This document shows, one piece after another, positions 1 to 5,392 of a stretch of DNA of 6,429 nt (its first letter is position 1; every line of letters starts with the position of its first letter). The stretch comes from JAVJUS01 sp040220455 (GTDB lineage Bacteria > Pseudomonadota > Alphaproteobacteria > DSM-16000 > Inquilinaceae): the NCBI GenBank assembly GCA_040220455.1, contig JAVJUS010000076.1:1-6429 (forward strand), given 5' to 3'. A model generated the notes under the pieces. It was not told the DNA's origin. It searched no databases and saw only the letters and a list, made by a program, of their open reading frames with translations. A program made the position numbers and the translations under genes.

Positions 1-22
1 CTTGGCGAGGCCCCGCCGGGAC

Positions 23-40
23 ACCGGCGCGCGCGCCGGT
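23..40. other. GC-rich perfect palindrome just past the binding-protein stop codon
   Basis: ACCGGCGCGCGCGCCGGT reads identically on both strands and begins 8 bases beyond the stop codon of the minus-strand sugar-binding-protein gene. As RNA it could form a 7-base-pair stem with a CGCG loop. There is no T-run after it on the minus strand, so it is not a classic intrinsic terminator. A hairpin between a binding-protein gene and downstream transporter genes often protects the upstream message from decay, and that role would fit here, but it is inferred from position only. The palindrome itself is seen directly. Confidence 0.35.
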
Positions 41-47
41 CGGGCGA

Positions 48-1157
48 TCAGCCGGCGCAGTCGGCCGGCGGGTCGACGTTGACGTAGACGTCCTCGACGG
101 TCACCCAGCCTTCGGGCGCGACCTCGCGGATCCACTGGCACATGGTGTCGGCCGTGACCGGCACCACCTCGATGAAGGCCGAGGGGATGTCGCCGAAGCC
201 GTTGTTCGTCATGCCGTCGGCCTCGGGCTCGACCCCGGTGGCCAGCGCCACCGCGGCCTCGACCGCGCGGGCGCCCATCTCGTCGATCATCGTCCAGACC
301 GAGCGGTCGATGACGCCCTCGACGATCAGCCGGTCGTTGGGCACGTCGGCGTCGAGGCCGGAGACATAGGCCTCGCCCGCCATGTCGCGGCCCTGCAGCG
401 CCTGGACGACGCCGATCGCCATGCCGTCGTTGGAGGTCACGAACGCCTGGACATCGTCGTCGTTGGCGGCAAGCGCGTTCTCCGCCGTCTCGAGCGCCGA
501 CTGGCCCGACCAGTTCTCGTGCCACTGGTCGGCGACGATCTCGATCTCCCCGGCCTCTGCCAGCGGGGTCAGCATCTCCTCGTAGACGGCCGCCAGCTCG
601 CGGGCGACGTTGTTGTCCGGATCGCCCTTGATCAGCACGTAGCCGGGCGGGTCGTCGGCGTTCGGCGGCGCGAAGTCGAGCGCGCCCTGGACCTGGAGCC
701 GGCCGACCTCGCGGTTGTCGCGGGTCAGGAAGAAGGCGACATCGGCGTCCGGGATCGCGATGTCGTAGGCGAGCGTCGGCACGTCGGACTCGGCCGCCTT
801 GGCGACCAGCGTGCTCGCCGCCCGGTCGTCGACCGGCACCAGGATCAGCGCGTCGACACCCTGGCTGAGCAGGTTCTCGACCTGGGAGGACTGGCGGATC
901 GGGTCGTCATTGGCCCACTGGACGCGCAGTTCGGCGCCCAACTCCTCGGCGCGCTGCTCCATCGAGGCCACGTCGAAGGCCCAGCGCGGCTGGGTCTGCG
1001 TGCGCATGGCCACGCCGATGGTGACGCCGGAGCCGTCGAGCGTCTCCTGCGCCGGCGCCGGTGCGGGCCCGGCAATGCCGGTGGCGAGCATGGTGCCGGC
1101 GACGAGCGCGCCGGCGACGATCGGCCGGCGGCCGATCGCGTTCCCCGAGACGGTCAT
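48..1157 (-). CDS. XylF-like periplasmic sugar-binding protein of an ABC transporter
   Basis: A 369-residue solute-binding protein of the type-1 periplasmic-binding fold (ribose/xylose-binding group). It should capture a monosaccharide-like ligand in the periplasm and deliver it to an ABC importer. Residues 1-37 are a signal peptide: a basic RR near residue 10, a hydrophobic stretch from about 12 to 30, and a likely cleavage after APAQ. The mature part follows the E. coli XylF pattern closely: NDD..RQSSQVENLLSQGVDALI (about 83-105), AYD (130-132), DNREVG (147-152), DPDNN (179-183), QW.ENW (211-216), TSNDG (241-245) and SGLDAD (266-271). The ATG at 1155-1157 is chosen because GGAGG (1168-1164) lies 6 bases upstream and the signal peptide starts there; the open frame upstream only mirrors the oxygenase gene. 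Two cysteines near the C-terminus (340 and 367) could form a disulfide. At the XylF Arg91 position, remembered as ligand-binding, this protein has Ile133, so D-xylose is not assured as ligand. It lies 113 bases downstream of the oxygenase gene, probably in the same operon. The family is secure; the ligand is unknown. Confidence 0.93.
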   Translation of the reverse strand: MTVSGNAIGRRPIVAGALVAGTMLATGIAGPAPAPAQETLDGSGVTIGVAMRTQTQPRWAFDVASMEQRAEELGAELRVQWANDDPIRQSSQVENLLSQGVDALILVPVDDRAASTLVAKAAESDVPTLAYDIAIPDADVAFFLTRDNREVGRLQVQGALDFAPPNADDPPGYVLIKGDPDNNVARELAAVYEEMLTPLAEAGEIEIVADQWHENWSGQSALETAENALAANDDDVQAFVTSNDGMAIGVVQALQGRDMAGEAYVSGLDADVPNDRLIVEGVIDRSVWTMIDEMGARAVEAAVALATGVEPEADGMTNNGFGDIPSAFIEVVPVTADTMCQWIREVAPEGWVTVEDVYVNVDPPADCAG

Positions 1158-1225
1158 GGTGATCCTCCCCCTGGATGGTCTTCGATGTTGTCGTTGGCGA
1201 TCGCAACGCTCGCGACCGTTCCCGA

Positions 1226-1243
1226 CGCCGGCGATGGCCGGCG
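1226..1243. other. Hairpin in the spacer between the oxygenase and binding-protein genes
   Basis: CGCCGGC-GATG-GCCGGCG forms a perfect 7-base-pair stem with a 4-base loop in the 113-base spacer between the oxygenase stop and the binding-protein start. It has no downstream T-run on the minus strand, so termination here is unlikely. An intercistronic stem of this kind could set relative mRNA stability and favour the binding protein, which is usually needed in excess over the other products. The structure is read from the sequence; the function is inference. Confidence 0.3.
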
Positions 1244-1270
1244 CCGGGCACCCGTCGGTCCGGCGTCCGG

Positions 1271-2170
1271 TCAGGACGCGCGGTCGACGGTTTCCGCGGA
1301 GGCCCAGATCCGGGCCTCCTTGGGCAGCGGTGGGTAGCCGCGGACCCGCGGCTCCACCCCCTCGATGTCGAGGAGATAGCGCATCGCCGGCGTCGCCCGC
1401 TCCGCCAGGCCGTCGGTCAGGTGCTCGCGCTCGACGGTCTGCTGCGGGATGTCGCGGCGGGCGATCGCCAAGTGCAGCACCCGGCGCGGCTTGCCCGAGC
1501 GGTTCATCGTGCCGCCATGCCAGATATGACCGTTGATCACGGCGACGGAGCCCGCCTTGCCGGTCAGGTGCACCTCGCCCGGGTAGGGCGCGGCCGGATC
1601 CGCCGGCATGATCTTGCGATCCTCCGCCGTCACCTCGATGTGCTTGACCTCGGCCATGTTGACGTCCGGGACGTTGAGCGGGACCCATTTGTGCGAGCCC
1701 GGCACGACCCGCGTCGGGCCGTTGTCCTCGGTCAGGTCGTCGAGCATGACCATGGAATTGACCGCCCGCCAGTCGGTCGGGTGGACCCGCGGCACGTCGC
1801 TGTGCAGCGGCTGCTGGCCCTCGCCCTTCAACGGATTGCGGGCGTTGAGCGAGTAGGTGTGGATCTCGCCCAGCAGATGGTGGGCCGCCGCCATGGTCGG
1901 CTTGCAGGCCAGGCAGCGGTCGAAGGCGACGGACTTGTTGAACAGGTTGGACAGGCGCGGCGCGCCCGGCTCGATATGCACCTCATGGCCGCCGAACTCG
2001 CCTTCCAGCTCTCGCAGGCGGTCGAATTCGGCGCGCATCTCGGCCACTTCCTCGGGCGTGAAGACGTCCTCGACGATGAAGTAGCCCTGGGTGTCGAGCA
2101 GGCGGCGGCGCTCCTCGGTCAGCTCGGCATCGGTGACGCCGAGTTCGGCCAGCGCTTCAGCGGTATTCAT
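1271..2170 (-). CDS. Phytanoyl-CoA dioxygenase (PhyH) family Fe(II)/2-oxoglutarate oxygenase
   Basis: A 299-residue cytoplasmic non-haem iron oxygenase of the PhyH family. Members couple oxidative decarboxylation of 2-oxoglutarate to hydroxylation of a substrate. The N-terminal GYFIVEDVFTPEEV (29-42) is the usual family opening. The iron-binding facial triad is visible as H123-x-D125 (in PLHSDV) and distal H218 (in WHGGTMNRS). R229 or R230 follows and is a candidate for the 2-oxoglutarate carboxylate salt bridge. DNGPTRVVPGSHKW (149-162) is the conserved core strand and loop of the double-stranded beta-helix fold. The length is normal for the family. The ATG at 2168-2170 is preceded by GGAGGAGG (2187-2180) at 9 bases. 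The gene is divergent from the LacI-family regulator and leads into the sugar-binding-protein gene, so it probably modifies or releases the imported sugar-like compound or a derivative. The substrate cannot be told from sequence; fatty acyl-CoA, as the family name suggests, is unlikely in this context. Its leader has unusual inverted repeats. Confidence 0.9.
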   Translation of the reverse strand: MNTAEALAELGVTDAELTEERRRLLDTQGYFIVEDVFTPEEVAEMRAEFDRLRELEGEFGGHEVHIEPGAPRLSNLFNKSVAFDRCLACKPTMAAAHHLLGEIHTYSLNARNPLKGEGQQPLHSDVPRVHPTDWRAVNSMVMLDDLTEDNGPTRVVPGSHKWVPLNVPDVNMAEVKHIEVTAEDRKIMPADPAAPYPGEVHLTGKAGSVAVINGHIWHGGTMNRSGKPRRVLHLAIARRDIPQQTVEREHLTDGLAERATPAMRYLLDIEGVEPRVRGYPPLPKEARIWASAETVDRAS

Positions 2171-2179
2171 GACGGCGAT

Positions 2180-2187
2180 CCTCCTCC
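2180..2187 (-). promoter_or_regulatory. Strong ribosome binding site of the oxygenase gene, within a potential stem
   Basis: On the minus strand GGAGGAGG lies 9 bases before the oxygenase ATG. The overlapping CCGGGAGG (2190-2183) is exactly complementary to CCTCCCGG (2230-2223) upstream in the same leader, so the site could be hidden by pairing. The site is certain as a sequence match; the occlusion is inferred. Confidence 0.7.
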
Positions 2188-2255
2188 CGGATCGGAAGAA
2201 CGGGCGGGCCGGCCGGAGGCGGCCGGGAGGTCTCGCCGATCCGGCCTGCCCGCCC
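2183..2255 (-). promoter_or_regulatory. Structured leader upstream of the oxygenase gene (overlapping inverted repeats)
   Basis: Three inverted repeats overlap here. (A) 2202-2216 pairs with 2241-2255 over 15 positions with a single mismatch, enclosing a 24-base loop. (B) 2183-2190 pairs perfectly with 2223-2230, which lies inside the loop of A, and covers the Shine-Dalgarno sequence. (C) 2187-2195 (CCGGATCGG) pairs perfectly with 2236-2244, competing with A. In the minus-strand transcript A plus B would form a pseudoknot-like or switching arrangement that could gate oxygenase translation. This needs a transcription start upstream of 2255, which the operator-like elements near 2334-2374 make plausible. 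It matches no riboswitch class I recognise. High G+C raises the chance of fortuitous repeats, so only the pairing potential is firm. Confidence 0.4.
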
Positions 2256-2333
2256 CTCGCGGCGCCCTCCCCCTCCGACGGACGCCGCGAATCGGTATCG
2301 GGTCGATTTGCCGTCCCGGTCTTGTCCGGAAAG

Positions 2334-2374
2334 GCGTATCGTATAGCTAAACGTTACGACAGAGGGTACGACAG
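2334..2374. promoter_or_regulatory. Operator-like cluster on the oxygenase side of the divergent region
   Basis: This patch is relatively AT-rich within a very GC-rich region and carries several symmetric elements. GCGTATCGT (2334-2342) is the exact reverse complement of ACGATACGC at 2523-2531 near the regulator start. CGTATAGCTAAACG (2340-2353) is a 14-base palindrome with one mismatched pair, the size typical of LacI-family operators. TACGACAG occurs twice (2355-2362 and 2367-2374), 12 bases apart. The AACGTT core at 2350-2355 resembles centres of LacI-family sites. No convincing -35/-10 pair for the minus strand was found. LacI-family control of the divergent oxygenase gene is inferred from these elements and gene order. 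Confidence 0.4.
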
Positions 2375-2426
2375 CAGGCGTTCCCAGGCAATCGGCGATG
2401 CATATCGGGGAATGCGAAAGAGCGTG

Positions 2427-2455
2427 TTGACCCGCAATCGCAGTTCGTCTTGCAT
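2427..2455 (+). promoter_or_regulatory. Candidate promoter for the LacI-family regulator gene
   Basis: TTGACC (2427-2432) matches five of six positions of the -35 consensus. With a 17-base spacer it is followed by TTGCAT (2450-2455), which matches only three of six of the -10 consensus. Transcription from here would leave a leader of roughly 100 bases before the regulator ATG at 2560, containing the CGATACGC repeats. TTGAAA at 2506-2511 is an alternative -35 but has no good -10 partner. Weak evidence. Confidence 0.22.
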
Positions 2456-2478
2456 CGTGCGCCCGACGTTTCCCGGCG

Positions 2479-2494
2479 GCATCGCGATCGATGC
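2479..2494. repeat. Inverted repeat GCATCG-CGAT-CGATGC upstream of the regulator
   Basis: Perfect 6-base arms flank a 4-base centre, about 65 bases before the regulator start. It has operator-like dimensions and could be a binding site for the regulator or simply chance in a region rich in CGAT words. No second copy of the full element was seen in the window. Confidence 0.25.
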
Positions 2495-2522
2495 GCGGCG
2501 TCAGGTTGAAATGTCGGACAAA

Positions 2523-2545
2523 ACGATACGCTCGGATCGATACGC
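2523..2545. promoter_or_regulatory. Tandem CGATACGC repeats just before the regulator start
   Basis: CGATACGC occurs at 2524-2531 and again at 2538-2545, 14 bases apart, ending 14 bases before the regulator ATG. The first copy, extended to ACGATACGC, has an exact inverted counterpart at 2334-2342 on the other side of the divergent region. Repeats flanking both starts of a divergent LacI pair are the expected layout for autoregulation and possible DNA looping. The repeats are seen directly; the binding protein is inferred. Confidence 0.35.
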
Positions 2546-2559
2546 GCGGACGGTGGCGG

Positions 2560-3567
2560 ATGGCGACGATCAAGGACGTGGCGCGACTCGCAGGGGTCTC
2601 GACGGCGACCGTCTCGGCCACGATCAACAACACCGCCTATGTCAGCCCGGAACTGCGCAGCCGGGTCGAGCGCGCGATCGATACGCTGAACTACGCCCCC
2701 GACCGGATCGCCCGCAGCCTCAAGCGCGGCCGCACGAACCTGATCGGGCTGATCGTCGCCGACATCACCAATCCCTTCTTCACCGCGCTGGTCCAGACGG
2801 TCGAGCGGCGGCTCGAATCGGCGGGCTACACGGTCCTCCTGACCGACACCGACCAGCATCCCGAGCGCGACCTGCTCTATCTGGAGCTGATGAAGGCGCA
2901 CCGGGTCGACGGCGTGATCCTCGCGCCCTCGGTCTCGACCCAGGGGGCGGAGATCGCGCGGCGCGCGACCATGCCGCTGGTTCTCGTGGACCGGCCGGTA
3001 CCGGGGCTGGAGGCGGATTTCGTGACCCTGGACAACCCCATGGCGGCCGGCCTGGCCGTGGGCGCGATCATCGAGGCGGGACATCGCCGGATCGGCGCGA
3101 TCGCCGGGCCGCGCGCCCTGATCAATGCAGAGGCGCGGATCGAAGGCTACCGCGCCTGCCTGAGCGAGGCCGGGCTGCCGATCGACCCGGCGCTGGTGGT
3201 CCATTGCGACTTCCGCGAGGAAGAGGCGCGCCAGGCGGCGCATTCGCTCCTCGACGCCGACCCCGCGCCGACCGCCCTGTTCGTCGCCAACAACCTGATG
3301 CTGCTGGGCGTCATGCGCGCGCTCGCCGACCGGGGCCTCGACTGCCCGCGCGACATCTCGGTCGTGTCGATCGACGACTTCCCCTGGGCCGACGCCTTCA
3401 ATCCCCGGCCCACAGTGATCCGCCAGCCGATCGCCGCGATCGCGGAGAACGCCGCCGACCTGCTGCTCGCCCGCGTCACCGGCGCGCGCGACGCCCCGCC
3501 GACCACACGCTACCACTCCCCGGAACTCATCCGCCGCGACTCGCTGGGCCCGCCGCCGGCGCGGTAG
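2560..3567 (+). CDS. LacI-family transcriptional regulator
   Basis: A 335-residue DNA-binding repressor-type protein of normal LacI-family length. Residues 2-24 (ATIKDVARLAGVSTATVSAT, then INN) form the classic helix-turn-helix. YAPDRIARSLKRGRTN (45-60) contains the hinge helix that inserts into the operator minor groove. From about 61 (LIGLIVADITNPFF) a periplasmic-binding-protein-like effector domain begins, with VDGVILAPS, LVDRPV and SVVSIDDFPWADAFNPRPTVIRQP near the C-terminus. The effector should be a sugar or sugar derivative. The ATG at 2560 is chosen because family members begin at this M-x-T-I-x-DVA motif; an in-frame ATG at 2491 would add 23 basic residues with no better ribosome binding site. 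The actual start has only a weak GGTGGCGG upstream, so low expression is plausible. It is divergent from the oxygenase gene and is the likely regulator of the oxygenase/binding-protein operon. The specific effector is unknown. Confidence 0.95.
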   Translation: MATIKDVARLAGVSTATVSATINNTAYVSPELRSRVERAIDTLNYAPDRIARSLKRGRTNLIGLIVADITNPFFTALVQTVERRLESAGYTVLLTDTDQHPERDLLYLELMKAHRVDGVILAPSVSTQGAEIARRATMPLVLVDRPVPGLEADFVTLDNPMAAGLAVGAIIEAGHRRIGAIAGPRALINAEARIEGYRACLSEAGLPIDPALVVHCDFREEEARQAAHSLLDADPAPTALFVANNLMLLGVMRALADRGLDCPRDISVVSIDDFPWADAFNPRPTVIRQPIAAIAENAADLLLARVTGARDAPPTTRYHSPELIRRDSLGPPPAR

Positions 3568-3601
3568 GCGGCGCGACGACGTCGCCGAACCGCCTCACGG
3601 A

Positions 3602-4564
3602 TCAAGCCGGTTCGAGCGGCTCGATCCTTGCGAAGCCTTTGGTCTTCTTGAAGCTCATGACATGATTGAAATTCCGTAGAGCTTCCGACGGGTCGATGGC
3701 ATCGAGATTGAGGCTCACAATCGTCTGCCTGACGAATTTTACAGAAAGAATCGGCGTTGACTCTATATGACCAGTGCTATTATTCAACATTCTCGTAAAA
3801 CACGTAACGTATATACTGTCCATTGGTATGATATTGAATAAATCACCTGCAACTTTTAACGATATACTTGATACGTAGTCCTGATACAATTCGTTTCTCT
3901 GGCTGATTGGCATCTTGGTTTCGGACAATCTACCACTGGCAAGCTGTTTTCTTCTAAATCGAGGGACTATTTCGTCGTCATGGACTTCAGGCTTCGCGTG
4001 GACATAGCCGCCCCCGATCGAGAATTGGATCTCCTTGCCGATCAGCCCATTCTCCGTGAATGACTGTTTTTCTTGAATGACCGTTCGCACAGCTTCCGGC
4101 TCACCGAGCAGCAGATTCTTCGCGAGTGTCGTATCCTCCTCCCACTCAGCAAGCGCCTCCTTGTACTCGGCCAACCGCTCGGCGCTTCGCGCCCGATCGC
4201 GCTCCACCGCGGCGTCAAGGCTTGCCTCGAGCCGACGCCGACGTCGCTCGCTGCCCCCGATGAGAGGATCGAAGACTCTCGGCTTGAACGAGTCCAAAGC
4301 CGCGCGCGCCCGGTCACCCTCTTCGGTGATCGCCGTCGGCTCTTCTGGCCGCGGCAGGGCGGCGATCCGTTCCCAGTTCACGGCCTCGGCCAAGTCGGTA
4401 TGCACCGATACGAGGTCGTCGATATGCTCTTGCCACGCCTCGACAGCATCGCTTGCCTCCGCGACCATTTGCTCGCGCGCTTCTTGCTTGCGCTGCCGCT
4501 CGGCCTCTTTCGCCGCCCGCCGGCTCGCTGCTTCGAGCGATCGTAGAGTGCTACGCCAACCCAT
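3602..4564 (-). CDS. Uncharacterised 320-residue protein with charged coiled-coil N-terminal half
   Basis: I cannot assign a function. No signal peptide or membrane segment is visible, so it is probably cytoplasmic. Residues 8-50 are a highly charged Ala/Glu/Arg helix (SRRAAKEAERQRKQEAREQ), and residues about 105-148 are a second predicted coiled coil (RRRRRLEASLDAAVERDRAR onward). After about residue 165 the protein becomes mixed alpha/beta, with ELYQDYVSSISLKVAGDLF (226-244), TPILSVKF (271-278) and a C-terminal FKKTKGF. From memory it resembles a scattered family of hypothetical proteins that begin MGW and share the ELYQDYV and KKTKGF stretches; this has not been checked. The ATG at 4562-4564 is preferred because of that MGW opening, though its ribosome binding site is poor. 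The DNA shifts from about 75% G+C (4201-4260) to 30% (3781-3840) within the one gene, suggesting foreign or mosaic origin. It is convergent with the regulator, with a 34-base gap, and lies on the same strand as the phosphatase upstream but 142 bases away. Confidence 0.8.
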   Translation of the reverse strand: MGWRSTLRSLEAASRRAAKEAERQRKQEAREQMVAEASDAVEAWQEHIDDLVSVHTDLAEAVNWERIAALPRPEEPTAITEEGDRARAALDSFKPRVFDPLIGGSERRRRRLEASLDAAVERDRARSAERLAEYKEALAEWEEDTTLAKNLLLGEPEAVRTVIQEKQSFTENGLIGKEIQFSIGGGYVHAKPEVHDDEIVPRFRRKQLASGRLSETKMPISQRNELYQDYVSSISLKVAGDLFNIIPMDSIYVTCFTRMLNNSTGHIESTPILSVKFVRQTIVSLNLDAIDPSEALRNFNHVMSFKKTKGFARIEPLEPA

Positions 4565-4706
4565 GACAAAACTTCAGCAAGTGAACATCGGGTTTCCTCT
4601 ACCATAGCGCATAAATCCGCTTTCTAGTCAACCTTATAGCGTACTACGTTGAGTAGAAATCTATCCTTTTCCTGCGGCTGGCCGATCGGCGCGGTAGGAC
4701 AGGCCG
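4565..4706 (-). promoter_or_regulatory. AT-rich spacer with weak promoter-like sequences for the uncharacterised gene
   Basis: Between the phosphatase stop and the uncharacterised gene the sequence drops in G+C, unlike other spacers in the window. On the minus strand TATAAG (4638-4633) matches five of six -10 bases, but without a good -35. TTGACT (4631-4626) matches five of six -35 bases and is followed after 19 bases by TATGGT. Either could give the gene its own promoter. A perfect palindrome GCCGATCGGC lies at 4681-4690, near the end of the phosphatase gene, without a T-run. No tRNA or recombination site was recognised. Confidence 0.25.
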
Positions 4707-5384
4707 TCAGCCCGCCACCAGCCGGTCGAGCGCGGCGGGCAGGTCGGCGAAGGCGGCGACCACGGCGTCGGCGCCAAGATCCTCGGCCGGGCCCTTGGCA
4801 TAGCCGTGGGCCATGACGGCGACCGGAACGCCCGCGGCCCGCGCGGTCGCCACGTCGATCTCCGAATCGCCGACCATGGCCGCGCTCTCCGGTCGCCCGC
4901 CGGCCGCGGCGATGGAGCGCAGCAGCGGCTCGGCGTCGGGCTTGCGCGCGCCGAAGGTCTCCGGCCCGGCGATGACGGTGAAGCGCCCGGCGAGGCCGAG
5001 CTCGGAGAGCAGCAGCCGGCTCAGCCGCTCGGCCTTGTTGGTGCAGACCGCCAGACGCCAGCCCGCCGCGCGCAGGTCGGCGAGGCAGGCTTCCGCCCCG
5101 GGATAGGGCCGGCTCTCCCGCGCGATTCGGGCCTCGTAGATCGCGGTGAAGCGTGTGACCAGGCGGTCGCTCTCGTCCTCGTCGGGATGTCGGCCGCGGG
5201 CGGCAAGCCCGTCGACCACCAGCCGGGCGATGCCGTGGCCGATGAAGCCGCGCGCCGTCTCGGCCCCGAGCGGCTCGAGCCCGATCTCGGCGAACAGGGC
5301 GTCGAGCGCCCCGGCCAGATCGGGCGCGGTATCGACCAGGGTGCCGTCGAGATCGAGGACCGCGACGCGCGGGCCGGCCGCCAT
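4707..5384 (-). CDS. HAD-superfamily phosphatase, phosphoglycolate phosphatase (Gph)-like
   Basis: A 225-residue cytoplasmic HAD hydrolase. All four HAD motifs are present: motif I DLDGTLVDT, with nucleophile D11 and acid D13; motif II T115 in VCTNK; motif III K148 in GARKPDAEPL; and motif IV GDSEID, with D173 and D177 binding Mg2+. A helical cap lies between about residues 20 and 90, as in the phosphoglycolate phosphatase subfamily. That group dephosphorylates 2-phosphoglycolate, a toxic by-product of DNA repair or photorespiration, but related enzymes act on other small phosphate esters, so the substrate is not certain. The ATG at 5382-5384 lies 8 bases after the stop of the hydrolase upstream. 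No clear Shine-Dalgarno sequence precedes it, so translation is probably coupled to the upstream gene. Length and motifs are normal. Confidence 0.9.
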   Translation of the reverse strand: MAAGPRVAVLDLDGTLVDTAPDLAGALDALFAEIGLEPLGAETARGFIGHGIARLVVDGLAARGRHPDEDESDRLVTRFTAIYEARIARESRPYPGAEACLADLRAAGWRLAVCTNKAERLSRLLLSELGLAGRFTVIAGPETFGARKPDAEPLLRSIAAAGGRPESAAMVGDSEIDVATARAAGVPVAVMAHGYAKGPAEDLGADAVVAAFADLPAALDRLVAG

Positions 5385-5392
5385 CGGGCGGC

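Noticed and set aside
1..11. Inverted match between the first 11 bases and 6259-6269 near the right edge
   Set aside because: Several 11-base matches are expected by chance in a GC-rich window of this size, and it does not extend further.
1158..1688. Open frame extending the binding-protein gene upstream by 177 codons
   Set aside because: It runs antisense-frame through the oxygenase gene, has Gly/Arg-rich nonsense composition, and the signal peptide with a strong ribosome binding site starts at 1157.
2491..2559. Alternative upstream ATG for the LacI-family regulator
   Set aside because: It would add 23 basic residues before the standard family N-terminus and has no better ribosome binding site.
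2157..2633. Minus-strand 158-codon frame covering the divergent region
   Set aside because: No recognisable domain; it overlaps the starts of both well-supported genes and the regulatory repeats, and reads as chance open frame at high G+C.
3568..3601. Possible bidirectional terminator between the convergent genes
   Set aside because: Only a 5-base-pair stem (GCGAC-GAC-GTCGC) could be drawn and there is no T-run on either strand.
4378..4605. Overlapping minus-strand 75-codon frame starting 41 bases before the uncharacterised gene
   Set aside because: It has a better-looking ribosome binding site, but the protein has no family features and is out of frame with the long, coherent 320-codon gene.
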